Below are positions 8,128 to 17,470 of a stretch of 64,000 bases of DNA, one piece after another. The notes under the pieces were generated by a model. That model was not told the DNA's origin. It saw only the letters and a list, made by a program, of their open reading frames with translations, and made no database searches. Within the stretch, counting starts at the first letter, position 1; each line of letters starts with the position of its first letter. The translations under genes and the position numbers were made by a program. This DNA comes from Mesorhizobium sp. Root552 (lineage in GTDB: Bacteria > Pseudomonadota > Alphaproteobacteria > Rhizobiales > Rhizobiaceae): the NCBI RefSeq assembly GCF_001427285.1, contig NZ_LMFV01000062.1:2656-66655 (forward strand), given 5' to 3'.

Positions 8128-8327
8128 TGCTGCACTCCATTCAAAATGTGCGGATCGCGATGACGGTCTCAGGCATTATGACATCCAGGCAACATTTGCC
8201 GGCGGCGGCGGTACACGCCGCGCTTCGGAGGTGCAGATGGTGGTGCCGTGAAAATCCGTCAACGACGCCCGCTTAACCCATCTCCGATATCGGTTCACAA
8301 GCCATGGAATTCAAGGATGAGTGCAAG

Positions 8328-8750
8328 ATGATGGAGACGATGGATATCAATAGCGATGTCCCGGTGATCACGGTCACAATTGCGATGAGGTTCAAGGCGC
8401 GCGGCGGCCGCAAGCAGATTGTCCTGCCAGATGGTATTTCATCATGGGCGCCGCCACGCCCCCGCATCGACAACACGATGGTGAAAGCCATTGCCCGGGG
8501 CTTTCGCTGGCGCAAGCTGCTGGAAACTGGCGTTCATGCTACCGTCGAGGACATTGCCGCTGCCGAGAAGATCAACGCATCTTATGTCAGCCGCGTCCTG
8601 CGCCTCACGCTGCTGGCGCCGGCAATCGTCGAGGCCATTCTCGACGGCAGACAGGGGCCGGAGATCACGCTGGCCAAGTTGATGAAGCCGTTTCCGGTGG
8701 AGTGGGAGAGGCAGAAGGAGCACTTTACAGCCACGCCCCCGTGCTCGTAA
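8328..8750 (+). CDS. Helix-turn-helix protein, last gene of left cassette
   Basis: About 140 residues from the ATG at 8328 (AGGATGAG upstream); an ATG at 8304 would add eight. The centre, ATVEDIAAAEKINASYVSRV followed by LRLTLLAPAIVEAIL, is a KorB/ParB-like helix-turn-helix. The paralogue at 43098-43511 has STIADIADADNVSDRFVSRM in the same place and directly overlaps its recombinase gene. Here the gene is about 500 bases downstream of the recombinase. The C-terminus reads KPFPVEWERQKEHF and then an unrelated-looking TATPPCS; a second copy of the KPxPVEWERQ coding block lies beyond the transporter gene at 9694-9735. It probably binds DNA and helps control or direct recombination. Confidence 0.78.
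   Translation: MMETMDINSDVPVITVTIAMRFKARGGRKQIVLPDGISSWAPPRPRIDNTMVKAIARGFRWRKLLETGVHATVEDIAAAEKINASYVSRVLRLTLLAPAIVEAILDGRQGPEITLAKLMKPFPVEWERQKEHFTATPPCS
8683..8714 (+). repeat. Direct repeat copy 1 (3' part of helix-turn-helix gene)
   Basis: This 32-base stretch, coding for KPFPVEWERQ, is repeated at 9695-9726 with two substitutions (30 of 32 identical). The two copies bracket the DMT transporter gene. Copy 1 is inside the intact gene ending at 8750. Confidence 0.85.
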
Positions 8751-8780
8751 CTGGTTCAACGATGCCGCAGGGAGGGTGGT

Positions 8781-9671
8781 GTGAGACTGGCAATCTGGAC
8801 ATCGATCGCGATGCTTGCCTTCGCTGCCAATTCGGTCTTGGCGAGATTAGCGCTTTCCAAGGGTGGCATCGACCCATGGGCCTATACCGGGACCCGGCTC
8901 GTTTCCGGAGCGATCATGCTGGCGATGATCATGCAGTGGAAAGCGCAGAAGGCGGGCTCAGGCAAGCTCGGGCGCGTCAGCGGATCGATGGGCGGTAGCT
9001 GGTCGGGGGCGCTGGCCCTGTTGCTCTATGCCACAACCTTCTCGATTGCCTATGTGATGATTGCAACGGCACCTGGTGCTCTCATTCTCTTCGCGAGCGT
9101 CCAGATCGGAATGCTTGTCTGGGCGGTGATCAAGGGGGATCGGCCGGCACCATTGGAGTGGACGGGGATTGTCGTTGCATTCGGTGCGCTGGTTTATCTT
9201 GTTTCACCAGGTCTGGTCGCGCCGTCACCCACCGGTTCGGTCCTGATGGCGATTGCAGGTGTCTCCTGGGCCGCCTATTCCCTTGTCGGGCGAGGCTCAC
9301 AATCGCCACTGGCCGATACCGCCGGCAATTTCATGCGCTGCACGCCGGTGGGTCTTGTTCTGATCGTCGCCGGGATATTTCGGTTAAAGCCAGGGCTTGA
9401 AGGCGTTGTCTACGCGCTGATCTCGGGCGTGGTGGCTTCCGGTCTGGGCTATTTCGTCTGGTACAGCGTCCTGCCGAGCTTGTCGCGGGCACGTGGCGCC
9501 TTCGTGCAGTTGACCGTGCCGGCCATTGCCGCTGTCGGAGGGGTCGTCTTCCTGGGGGAGGCGCTGACTGGCCGTCTGATCGTTGCGACGGCCGGCATCA
9601 TTGGCGGTGTCGCCCTAGCGCTCGCCGCCTCGCAACGGCGAAAATCCCCGCAAGGCGAGCCCACGAGATGA
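8781..9671 (+). CDS. DMT superfamily (EamA) inner-membrane transporter
   Basis: A 296-residue protein of the drug/metabolite transporter superfamily, with two EamA repeats and about ten hydrophobic segments spread evenly from residue 1 to 285. These carriers export amino acids, metabolites or drugs; the substrate cannot be read from sequence. The start is a GTG at 8781 with GGAGGG five bases upstream. The EamA signature-like LVSPGLVAP and VSWAAYSLVGRG are visible in the middle. It is the only metabolic-type gene in the accessory region and is bracketed by a direct repeat derived from the neighbouring helix-turn-helix gene, so it probably arrived as cargo. Confidence 0.88.
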   Translation: MRLAIWTSIAMLAFAANSVLARLALSKGGIDPWAYTGTRLVSGAIMLAMIMQWKAQKAGSGKLGRVSGSMGGSWSGALALLLYATTFSIAYVMIATAPGALILFASVQIGMLVWAVIKGDRPAPLEWTGIVVAFGALVYLVSPGLVAPSPTGSVLMAIAGVSWAAYSLVGRGSQSPLADTAGNFMRCTPVGLVLIVAGIFRLKPGLEGVVYALISGVVASGLGYFVWYSVLPSLSRARGAFVQLTVPAIAAVGGVVFLGEALTGRLIVATAGIIGGVALALAASQRRKSPQGEPTR

Positions 9672-9693
9672 ACGCCCTGCGAGGTAAAGGCCG

Positions 9694-9735
9694 GTGAAGC
9701 CGCTTCCGGTCGAGTGGGAGAGGCAGCGCTGGTAG
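9694..9735 (+). pseudogene. Remnant 3' end of a second cassette helix-turn-helix gene
   Basis: Fourteen codons in frame, VKPLPVEWERQRW then TAG, match the C-terminal coding block of the gene ending at 8750 (LMKPFPVEWERQKEHF). No upstream part of the gene is present; the transporter gene lies immediately before it. This is best read as the leftover end of another copy of the cassette gene after insertion or recombination. It contains direct repeat copy 2 (9695-9726). Confidence 0.7.
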
Positions 9736-9961
9736 AGCCGGGCCAATCTCACATTTATCGACAAGGCGGGATTGACCTCTTTGGCTGGCAAGTAATGGTT
9801 GCGAAACGCCGCATCTTCGGCAAATTTGATCTTTGGGGAAATTCTCGCGGAAGAAACCTTGTTTCTGATTCAGGAGCGTAAATGCTAACTGATGCGAGGG
9901 GTCGAGAAGTCGCGTCGTAACGTTTCTGTTGAAACATCCCGTCGCGGCGGTGAGGGGCGCG

Positions 9962-12403
9962 ATGGATAAATATACGCTCAGCGAGCGCGACATCTGCACA
10001 AAATTCATCACACCTGCGCTGCGCAACGCAGGGTGGGACGAGATGGTGCAAATCCGTGAAGAATTCAGCTTCACCAAGGGGCGCATCATCGTGCGTGGCA
10101 AACTCGTCACGCGCGGACAGGCCAAGCGCGCCGACTATATTCTCTACTATAAGCCGAACCTGCCGATCGCGTTGATCGAGGCGAAGGACAACAACCACAG
10201 CGTTGGTGACGGTATGCAGCAGGCGCTCGGTTATGCCGAGACGCTTGATATTCCTTTCGTGTTCTCCTCCAACGGCGACGGCTTCCTGTTCCATGACCGG
10301 ACGGGCGCGAGTAATCCGCGTGAGATCAATCTCCGGCTTAACGCTTTTCCTTCGCCTGCCGATCTGTGGGCGCGTTACCGCGCTTGGAAAAGCCTCGATG
10401 ATGAAGCCGAGCAGATCGTTCTTGAGGACTACTATGATGACGGTAGCGGCAAGAGCCCGCGCTATTATCAGGTAAACGCCATCAACGCCGCAATCGAGGC
10501 CATCGCCAAAGGTCGCGATCGCGTTCTGCTGGTCATGGCGACGGGCACCGGCAAGACCTACACCGCTTTCCAGATCATCTGGCGGCTTTGGAAGGCTGGC
10601 CGCAAGAAGCGCATTCTGTTTTTGGCCGATCGCAACGTTCTGATCGACCAGACGATGGTGAATGATTTTCGCCCCTTCGGTGCGGCGATGGCCAAGCTCT
10701 CAACCAACGCCAAGACAATCGAACGCCAGGACGGCAGCAAGGTCGATCTGGCGCTGGCACTCGACCGGAAGCGGCGGATCGACACAGCCTTCGAGGTCTA
10801 TCTGGGGCTTTACCAAGCGATCACCGGCCCGGAGGAGCGCCAGAAGCTCTATCGCGAATTCTCACCCGGGTTCTTTGACCTGATCGTCATCGACGAATGC
10901 CATCGCGGCAGCGCGGCGGAGGATTCGGCATGGCGGGAAATCCTGGACTATTTTTCCTCGGCCACACAGATCGGCCTGACCGCGACGCCGAAGGAAACCG
11001 AATACGTCTCCAATATCGCCTATTTCGGCGAGCCGGTTTACTCGTATTCGCTGCGTCAGGGCATCAGCGACGGTTTTCTGGCGCCCTACAAGGTCATCAA
11101 GGTTCACATCGACCGCGACGTGTCAGGCTATCGACCGGAGAAGGGTCAACTCGATCGCGATGGTGAGGAGGTCGAGGACCGCATCTACAACGCCAAGGAT
11201 TTCGATCGCACGTTGGTGATCGATGACCGCACCAAGCTGGTGGCGCAGAAAGTCACGGAATTTCTGAAACAAAGCGGCGATCGCTTTCAGAAGACCATCG
11301 TGTTCTGCGTCGATCAGGAACATGCAGCCCGTATGCGCCAGGCTCTCATCAACGAAAATGCAGACCTGGTTGCAGAAAACCACCGCTACGTGATGCGCAT
11401 TACCGGCGGCGATGCAGAAGGCCAAGCGGAACTCGGCAACTTCATCGACCCGGAATCCAGATATCCGGTGCTCGTCACCACCTCGCGCCTGCTTTCCACC
11501 GGCGTCGATGCGCAGACCTGCCGCCTGATCGTGCTCGACCGCGAAGTCGGTTCCATGACCGAGTTCAAGCAGATCGTGGGACGCGGCACCCGCGTTCATG
11601 AAGACACCAGCAAGTATTATTTCACGCTGATGGATTTTCGTGGCGCCAGCAGCCATTTCGCCGATCCCGATTTCGACGGCGAACCGGTTCAGATCTCTAC
11701 ACCCGGATCAGGTGAACCAATTTTACCGCCGGAGCCGTCCGAGGGGAGTGACGATCCGTCATCTGGGCTCGACGGGGACGAAACAGTCCTCATCAACCCC
11801 GTCGATCCATCAGGTCCAACCGGCGGTGGTGAGCGTCAGCGCAAGATTTATGTCGACGGTATCGGCGCGACCATTGTGGCGGAACGGGTCGAATATCTCG
11901 ATGAGAGCGGTAAACTTGTCACTGAGAGTTTGCGCGACTTCACCAAGAAGGCGCTGCAGAAGCGTTTCGCCAGCCTCGACGATTTCCTCAAGCGCTGGAA
12001 GTCGGCCGAGCGCAAGCAGGCGATCATCGAGGAATTGGCAGCAGAAGGGTTGCCGCTCGACCTCATCTCCAAGGAACTCGGCAAAAACCTTGACCCATTC
12101 GATCTGATTTGCCACGTCGCCTTCGACAGAAAGCCGCTGACGCGCCGGGAGCGGGCCGAGAACGTCAGAAAGCGTGATGTGTTCACAAAATATGGACCAC
12201 AAGCCCGAGCGGTGCTTGATGCCCTTCTGGCAAAATACGCCGACGATGGCGTGCTCAATCTGGATGATACCAACGTGCTGAAGGTCACGCCTTTCACCGC
12301 GATGGGCAGCGTCGTGCAACTCATCAAGGCGTTCGGCGGCAAGCAGGGTTTTGAACAAGCCGTCCGCGAAATGCAGAACGCGATATATCAGGAGATCGCA
12401 TAG
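9962..12403 (+). CDS. hsdR: Type I restriction enzyme HsdR subunit
   Basis: An 813-residue motor and nuclease subunit of a type I restriction system of the EcoEI (IB-like) kind. The N-terminal nuclease region shows ADYILYYKPNLPIALIEAKD (PD-ExK style, around residues 55-75). The SF2 helicase core follows: Walker A MATGTGKT near 192-199, DECHRGS near 311, GLTATP shortly after, and the arginine-finger region QIVGRGTRVHEDT. A C-terminal EcoEI-type domain binds the methylase complex. The ATG at 9962 follows GGTGAGGGG. It is three bases from hsdM. With hsdS broken downstream, HsdR lacks a cognate specificity subunit in this locus. Confidence 0.94.
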   Translation: MDKYTLSERDICTKFITPALRNAGWDEMVQIREEFSFTKGRIIVRGKLVTRGQAKRADYILYYKPNLPIALIEAKDNNHSVGDGMQQALGYAETLDIPFVFSSNGDGFLFHDRTGASNPREINLRLNAFPSPADLWARYRAWKSLDDEAEQIVLEDYYDDGSGKSPRYYQVNAINAAIEAIAKGRDRVLLVMATGTGKTYTAFQIIWRLWKAGRKKRILFLADRNVLIDQTMVNDFRPFGAAMAKLSTNAKTIERQDGSKVDLALALDRKRRIDTAFEVYLGLYQAITGPEERQKLYREFSPGFFDLIVIDECHRGSAAEDSAWREILDYFSSATQIGLTATPKETEYVSNIAYFGEPVYSYSLRQGISDGFLAPYKVIKVHIDRDVSGYRPEKGQLDRDGEEVEDRIYNAKDFDRTLVIDDRTKLVAQKVTEFLKQSGDRFQKTIVFCVDQEHAARMRQALINENADLVAENHRYVMRITGGDAEGQAELGNFIDPESRYPVLVTTSRLLSTGVDAQTCRLIVLDREVGSMTEFKQIVGRGTRVHEDTSKYYFTLMDFRGASSHFADPDFDGEPVQISTPGSGEPILPPEPSEGSDDPSSGLDGDETVLINPVDPSGPTGGGERQRKIYVDGIGATIVAERVEYLDESGKLVTESLRDFTKKALQKRFASLDDFLKRWKSAERKQAIIEELAAEGLPLDLISKELGKNLDPFDLICHVAFDRKPLTRRERAENVRKRDVFTKYGPQARAVLDALLAKYADDGVLNLDDTNVLKVTPFTAMGSVVQLIKAFGGKQGFEQAVREMQNAIYQEIA

Positions 12404-12406
12404 CCG

Positions 12407-13864
12407 ATGATCGTCCGCACCACCGTCAAATCCATTCAGGACATCATGCGCCAGGACGTGGGCGTGGATGGCGACGCGCAGCGCATCAGCCAGCTTACCT
12501 GGCTTTTCTTCCTCAAAATCATCGACGACCAGGATCAGGAACTTGAACTGACCAAGGATAACTACCGCTCGCCGATCCCCGAAAAACTCCAGTGGCGCAA
12601 CTGGGCCGCTGACCCGGAGGGCATCACCGGGCAAACCCTTCTCGATTTCGTCAACGATGAACTGTTCCCTGCGCTCAAGGATCTAAAACTCACTGGCAAG
12701 CCCGGCGATCGCCGCCGCGTCGTGCGCGATGTGTTCGAAGATGCCTACAACTATATGAAATCCGGCCAGTTGCTGCGCCAGGTGGTCAACAAGATCAATG
12801 AGGTTGATTTCAACAATCTCGACGAGCGGCGACATTTTGGCGAGTTCTACGAGCAACTGCTCAACGATCTGCAATCGGCCGGCAATGCCGGCGAATATTA
12901 TACGCCGCGCGCCGTCACCGCCTTCATGGTCGATCGGATCGACCCTCATCCGGGCGAAATCCTGTTCGATCCTGCCTGCGGCACGGGCGGCTTTCTCACC
13001 TGCGCCATCCGCCATATGGAAAAGGAATACGTTCGCACGCCGAAGCAACGTGAGACGATGCAAGGCGCATTGCTCGCAGTGGAGAAGAAGCAGCTCCCGC
13101 ACATGTTGTGCGTCACCAACATGCTGCTGCACGGCATCGAGGACCCGAGCTTCGTCAAGCACGACAACACGCTGGCCCGGCCGTTGATTTCATGGAGCAA
13201 GGACGAGCGCGTCGATATCGTCGTCACCAATCCGCCCTTCGGAGGGCGCGAGGAAGATGGCATTGAGAGCAACTTCCCAGCACATTTCCGTACCAAGGAA
13301 ACCGCCGATCTTTTTCTGGCTCTGATCATCCGGCTGCTCAAGAAGGACGGCCGTGCCGCGGTGGTGCTGCCGGACGGCACGCTATTCGGCGAGGGCGTCA
13401 AAACGCGGCTCAAGGAGCATCTGATGGAGGAGTGCAACCTCCACACCATCGTCCGCCTGCCCAATTCGGTGTTCAAGCCCTATGCTTCGATCGGCACCAA
13501 TCTGCTGTTTTTCGAGAAGGGCACGCCGACACAGGACATCTGGTTCTACGAGCACCGGGTGCCGGAGGGCCAGAAAGCCTATTCGATGACCAGGCCAATC
13601 CGGCTGGAGCATTTCCAAGGCTGTATCGACTGGTGGGGCGGTAAGGAGCGCAAGGGTCGCGAGGAAGGCCCGCAGGCATGGCGCGTCACCGCCGAGGAGG
13701 TGAAGGCACTCGGCTATAACCTTGATATCAAGAATCCGCATATGGTCGCCGAGGATCATGGCGACCCGGAAACGTTGCTGGCCGATTTGGCAAAAGCCGA
13801 GGCCGAGACAGCGGCCTATCGCGACCAGTTGAAGGCGATCCTCGCCGCGGCCCTTCTTCGATGA
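12407..13864 (+). CDS. hsdM: Type I restriction-modification methyltransferase HsdM
   Basis: A 485-residue N6-adenine methyltransferase, the modification subunit of the type I complex. The helical N-terminal HsdM_N domain covers roughly residues 5-145; the catalytic domain has motif I DPACGTGGFL near residue 189 and motif IV NPPFGG near 275. The ending LKAILAAALLR is typical. The TGA overlaps the start of the hsdS remnant by four bases. Methylation in this class needs HsdS for target recognition, so activity from this locus alone is doubtful unless a specificity subunit is supplied from elsewhere. Confidence 0.95.
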   Translation: MIVRTTVKSIQDIMRQDVGVDGDAQRISQLTWLFFLKIIDDQDQELELTKDNYRSPIPEKLQWRNWAADPEGITGQTLLDFVNDELFPALKDLKLTGKPGDRRRVVRDVFEDAYNYMKSGQLLRQVVNKINEVDFNNLDERRHFGEFYEQLLNDLQSAGNAGEYYTPRAVTAFMVDRIDPHPGEILFDPACGTGGFLTCAIRHMEKEYVRTPKQRETMQGALLAVEKKQLPHMLCVTNMLLHGIEDPSFVKHDNTLARPLISWSKDERVDIVVTNPPFGGREEDGIESNFPAHFRTKETADLFLALIIRLLKKDGRAAVVLPDGTLFGEGVKTRLKEHLMEECNLHTIVRLPNSVFKPYASIGTNLLFFEKGTPTQDIWFYEHRVPEGQKAYSMTRPIRLEHFQGCIDWWGGKERKGREEGPQAWRVTAEEVKALGYNLDIKNPHMVAEDHGDPETLLADLAKAEAETAAYRDQLKAILAAALLR

Positions 13865-13996
13865 GTGGCGGCCCGATGAACACGGAACGACTGCTGGCGC
13901 ATTACGAGAAGATCGCCGATGCGCCCGACGCGATTGCGCGGCTGCGTCGATTCATTCTCGATCTGGCCGTGCGCGGCAAGCTAGTGCCGCAGGATG
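13861..13996 (+). pseudogene. hsdS: Truncated hsdS (first about 45 codons only)
   Basis: The reading frame starts with MSGGPMNTERLLAHYEKI and runs to LDLAVRGKLVPQD, the conserved opening of type I specificity subunits, then changes abruptly at about 13990-13996 into sequence of another gene in another frame. The continuing frame to 14172 is arginine-rich nonsense. Both target-recognition domains and both spacer helices are missing, so this cannot function as HsdS. The ATGA overlap with hsdM shows that the gene start is in its original place. Confidence 0.88.
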
Positions 13997-15271
13997 CGGG
14001 CCGAGATCGACGTGATCTGGGACCGGCTGCAACCTGCGGTCGAAGACGCGCGCGCGGCGCTGAACGCCGCCCTTGCCGGCCACGCCCAGCCCTTCAAGGT
14101 CGAATCCGGCGGCCGCGCCGGCGCAAGGATCGACTTCACCGCGACGGGCGAGGTGAAGCTCCCCTCTGGTGAGCTGGCCCCGGCGAACGGCTTCATGGAA
14201 TGGGAAATCCCGCGCGAGTCCCCCTCTGGCTGGCCCGCCGCCGCGCAAGAATCCCTCGCCGCCTTCTGGGAGGCCCGCATCAGTCGGCAACGCGAAATCG
14301 ACGCCTCGATCGCCGCCAAGGCCGATTTCGAATATCTCTACGACAAGCCCTTCGACGACAAATCCAGGGTCCGCGTCGCCGGCCCCTTCACCGTCGAAAG
14401 CCTGTCGCCGCACCGCACCCTTGCCGTCGATTGGGATGACGAGCTGATCGACACCTTTGAAGCCGCCGAGGGCAGGCGCCGCGCCGCCGAGACCCCGCGC
14501 GACTTTTCCGACTTTGCCCATATGATCCTGGAGAACCTGAAAGCCGCCGGCGTGCAGCAGGCGCATAAGGAGGACCGGATCACCTTCACCAGCCTGCACG
14601 GCTGGCCCGGCAACTGGATCGCCGCCGAGGGAACCTTCATGGAAGGCGAGGTCCAGCGCCGCGCCGGCGTGTTCATCGGCCCCGAATTCGGCACCGTCTC
14701 GCGCCCCGATCTGGTCGCCGCCGCGCGCGAGGCTGGGGACGCCGGTTTCGACGTGCTGATATGCTGCGCCTTCAACTACGACGCCCACAGTTCCGAGTTC
14801 GACAAGCTGGGCCGCATCCGCGTGCTGAAGGCCCGGATGAACCCAGACCTGCACATGGGCGGGGAGTTGAAATCCACCGGCGCCGGCAACCTGTTCGTGA
14901 TCTTTGGCGAGCCGGATATCCGCATCACCGACGCAGGCGACGGCATGATGCAGGTCCAGGTCTTCGGCGTGGACGTGTTCAAACCCCAGACCGGCGAGGT
15001 GCAAAGCGAAGGCACCGACGGCATCGCCCTGTGGATGCTCGACACCGATTACAACGAGGAGTCGTTCTTCGTCCGCCACGCCTATTTCCTTGGCGCCAAC
15101 GACCCCTACAAGGCGCTGAAGACCACGCTGAAGGCCGAGATCGACGAGGAGGCCTGGGAGAGCCTCTATTCCGACACCTCGCGTCCGTTCGAGAAGCCGA
15201 AATCGGGGCGTATCGCGGTGAAGGTGATCAACCATCTCGGGGACGAGGTGATGAAGGTATTTGCGGTATGA
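13994..15271 (+). pseudogene. C-terminal half of a type III-like DNA methyltransferase (mod)
   Basis: An open frame of 425 codons whose protein looks like the C-terminal part of a large type III-like (Mod-family) adenine methyltransferase. Diagnostic stretches are YLYDKPFDDKSRVRVAGPFT and VESLSPHRTLAVD. The DPPY and FxGxG catalytic motifs, normally in the N-terminal half, are absent, so the residual protein should be catalytically dead. The 5' end abuts the hsdS fragment at about 13994, marking a recombination or deletion joint. It overlaps the following helicase gene by ATGA, so these two genes were an operon in the donor locus. The remaining frame is fully open, which suggests a recent event or a retained role, for example in DNA recognition. 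Confidence 0.78.
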
Positions 15272-17361
15272 TCGAGTTCCGCATCGCCGACACCTTCACC
15301 GACAGCCTCGGCCGTCTGACGGCGCAGGAGCAGAAGGCGGCCAAGACCACCGCTTTCGATCTGCAGCTGGACCCGAGTTCGAACGGGCTGTCGTTCCACA
15401 AGCTGGACCGGGCCAAGGACACGAACTTCTGGTCGGTGCGGGTGAATGCCGACATCCGGCTCATCGTCCACCGCACGGCCGCCAGGATCCTGCTGGTTTA
15501 CGTCGACCACCACGACGACGCCTACAAATGGGCGGAACGGCGCAAGATCGAACGCCACCCGACGACCGGCGCCATGCAGCTGGTCGAGGTGCGTGAACGG
15601 GTCGAAGAGGTGGAGATCTTCAAACCGAAGGAGGTGGTGGCCACACCGCCGCCCTCCGCCAAGCCAGCTCCCCTCCTGTTCGACAACCTGCGCAAGTTCG
15701 AACTGATGGCCTTCGGCGTGCCCGAGGAATGGGTGAACGATGTCCGGGCAGCAACCGAGGACACGCTGTTCGACATCATCGGGCACCTGCCGCAGGAGGC
15801 GCAGGAGGCGCTGCTGAAACTGGCCGTGGGCGAGAAACCGCAGCCGCCCGAGCCTGCGCCGGTCGAAGCCGATCCCTTCGCACATCCCGACGCCCAGCGG
15901 CGCTTCCGCGTGCTGACCAATGCCGAAGAACTGAAGCAGGCACTGGATTATCCGTGGGACAAGTGGGCGGTGTTCCTGCACCCCGCCCAGGCCGATATGG
16001 TAGAGCGCTCCTTCTCCGGCCCGGCCCGGGTTTCCGGTTCGGCCGGCACGGGCAAGACCATCGTCGCCCTGCACCGCGCCGTGCATCTGGCCCGTGTGAA
16101 CCCACAGGCGACCGTCCTGCTGACGACCTTCTCGAAGGCTCTGGCCAACTCGCTGCGCCACAAGCTGGCCAGCCTGGCGGGAAACGAACCGCAGGTCTCT
16201 TCCAGGATCGTCGTGAAGGCGATCTCCGCTGTTGGCTATGACCTCTACACGGAACGCTTCGGTCAGCCCCAGATCGTGCCGGCCTCGCTGATCAAGTCTC
16301 TGATTGCCAAGGCAGCGACCGAGGTCGAAGGCCACCGCTTCTCGACGCAGTTCCTGATCGGGGAATGGAACGATGTCGTCGATGCCTGGCAGCTGCGGTC
16401 ATGGGAAGATTATCGTGACGTGTCGCGGCTGGGGCGCAAGACGCGGATCGGCGGCAAACAACGTGAAACCCTCTGGGCAATCTACGAGCGCGTCAGAAAC
16501 GGCCTGGCGGAGCGAGGTCAGTTGACCTGGTCCGATGTCTTCGGGCGCCTGGCAGACAGCATGACCAACGGTGGCGCCCGGCCTTACGACTTCGCGGTGA
16601 TCGACGAGGCGCAGGATCTGGGGGTTGCAGAAGCCAGGTTCTTCGCCGCTCTGGCAGCCGGGCGCAGCGACGGGCTTTTCTTCGCGGGTGACTTGGGCCA
16701 GCGCATCTTTCAGCAACCATTCTCATGGAAGGCGCTGGGGCTCGACGTTCGCGGCCGGTCGTTCACCCTGCGCATCAATTACCGCACGTCGCACCAGATC
16801 CGCCTGCATGCGGACCGGCTTCTGCCGTCAACCGTTTCGGATGTGGACGGCAATACCGAGGGTCGGCGTGGCACGGTGTCCATGTTTGACGGACCGCCAC
16901 CCCTGGTCATGGCCTGCAGTGACGCCGACCACGAATGCGCCTCGGTAGCTGCCTGGATCTCGGACCGCCTGAAGGAGGGCTGCTCGCCTCGCGAAGTCGG
17001 TGTCTTCGTCCGGTCCGATGCGGAACTCAAGCGCGCCCGCGCTGCCGTGAAAGCCGCGGGTGTTCGCGCTGTTGAGCTAAGCGAAAAGGTCGAGGTTGAG
17101 GACGGCGCGGTCGCCATCAGCACGATGCACTTTGCCAAGGGTCTGGAGTTCCGGTCGGTGGTCGTGATGGCCTGCGACGATGAGGTGATTCCGCAGTCCG
17201 AGCGGATCGAGGCGGTCGCTGACGATGCCGATCTCGAAGAGGTCTACAACACCGAAAGGCACCTGCTCTACGTGGCTTGCACCCGGGCCAGAGACCACCT
17301 TCTGGTCACAGGTATTGATCCGGTCTCCGAGTTCGTCGACGACTTCCTCAAGGGGAACTGA
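15268..17361 (+). CDS. UvrD/Rep-type helicase with N-terminal RelE-like domain
   Basis: A 697-residue protein starting at the ATG that overlaps the preceding stop. Residues 1-105 resemble RelE/ParE-type toxins (HKLDRAKDTNFWSVRVN, then DIRLIVHRT and YVDHHDDAYKWAERRKIE). After a linker, an SF1A helicase core has GSAGTGKT near residue 258, VIDEAQDLG near 445, INYRTSHQIR, TMHFAKGLEF and YVACTRARDHLLV at the end. Such proteins are found next to Mod-type methyltransferases in defence islands, where they may act as effector or accessory helicases. No restriction (res) gene follows; the phage lysis genes on the other strand come next. The toxin-like part may be only a structural or DNA-binding module. 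Confidence 0.88.
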   Translation: MIEFRIADTFTDSLGRLTAQEQKAAKTTAFDLQLDPSSNGLSFHKLDRAKDTNFWSVRVNADIRLIVHRTAARILLVYVDHHDDAYKWAERRKIERHPTTGAMQLVEVRERVEEVEIFKPKEVVATPPPSAKPAPLLFDNLRKFELMAFGVPEEWVNDVRAATEDTLFDIIGHLPQEAQEALLKLAVGEKPQPPEPAPVEADPFAHPDAQRRFRVLTNAEELKQALDYPWDKWAVFLHPAQADMVERSFSGPARVSGSAGTGKTIVALHRAVHLARVNPQATVLLTTFSKALANSLRHKLASLAGNEPQVSSRIVVKAISAVGYDLYTERFGQPQIVPASLIKSLIAKAATEVEGHRFSTQFLIGEWNDVVDAWQLRSWEDYRDVSRLGRKTRIGGKQRETLWAIYERVRNGLAERGQLTWSDVFGRLADSMTNGGARPYDFAVIDEAQDLGVAEARFFAALAAGRSDGLFFAGDLGQRIFQQPFSWKALGLDVRGRSFTLRINYRTSHQIRLHADRLLPSTVSDVDGNTEGRRGTVSMFDGPPPLVMACSDADHECASVAAWISDRLKEGCSPREVGVFVRSDAELKRARAAVKAAGVRAVELSEKVEVEDGAVAISTMHFAKGLEFRSVVVMACDDEVIPQSERIEAVADDADLEEVYNTERHLLYVACTRARDHLLVTGIDPVSEFVDDFLKGN

Positions 17362-17470
17362 CCGAAGCAGGGCAGCACTGACTCGGGATCGCCTGCGCGA
17401 GCGGCGCCATGGTCTGCGGCCAGAGCGCCGTCGCCTCGATGCTATGCGGAGCGGACGTCCTCGACCCCGA

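Noticed and set aside
8060..8251. Plus-strand 63-codon frame between DUF982 and the helix-turn-helix gene
   Set aside because: Overlaps DUF982 antisense and has no signal; probably noncoding.
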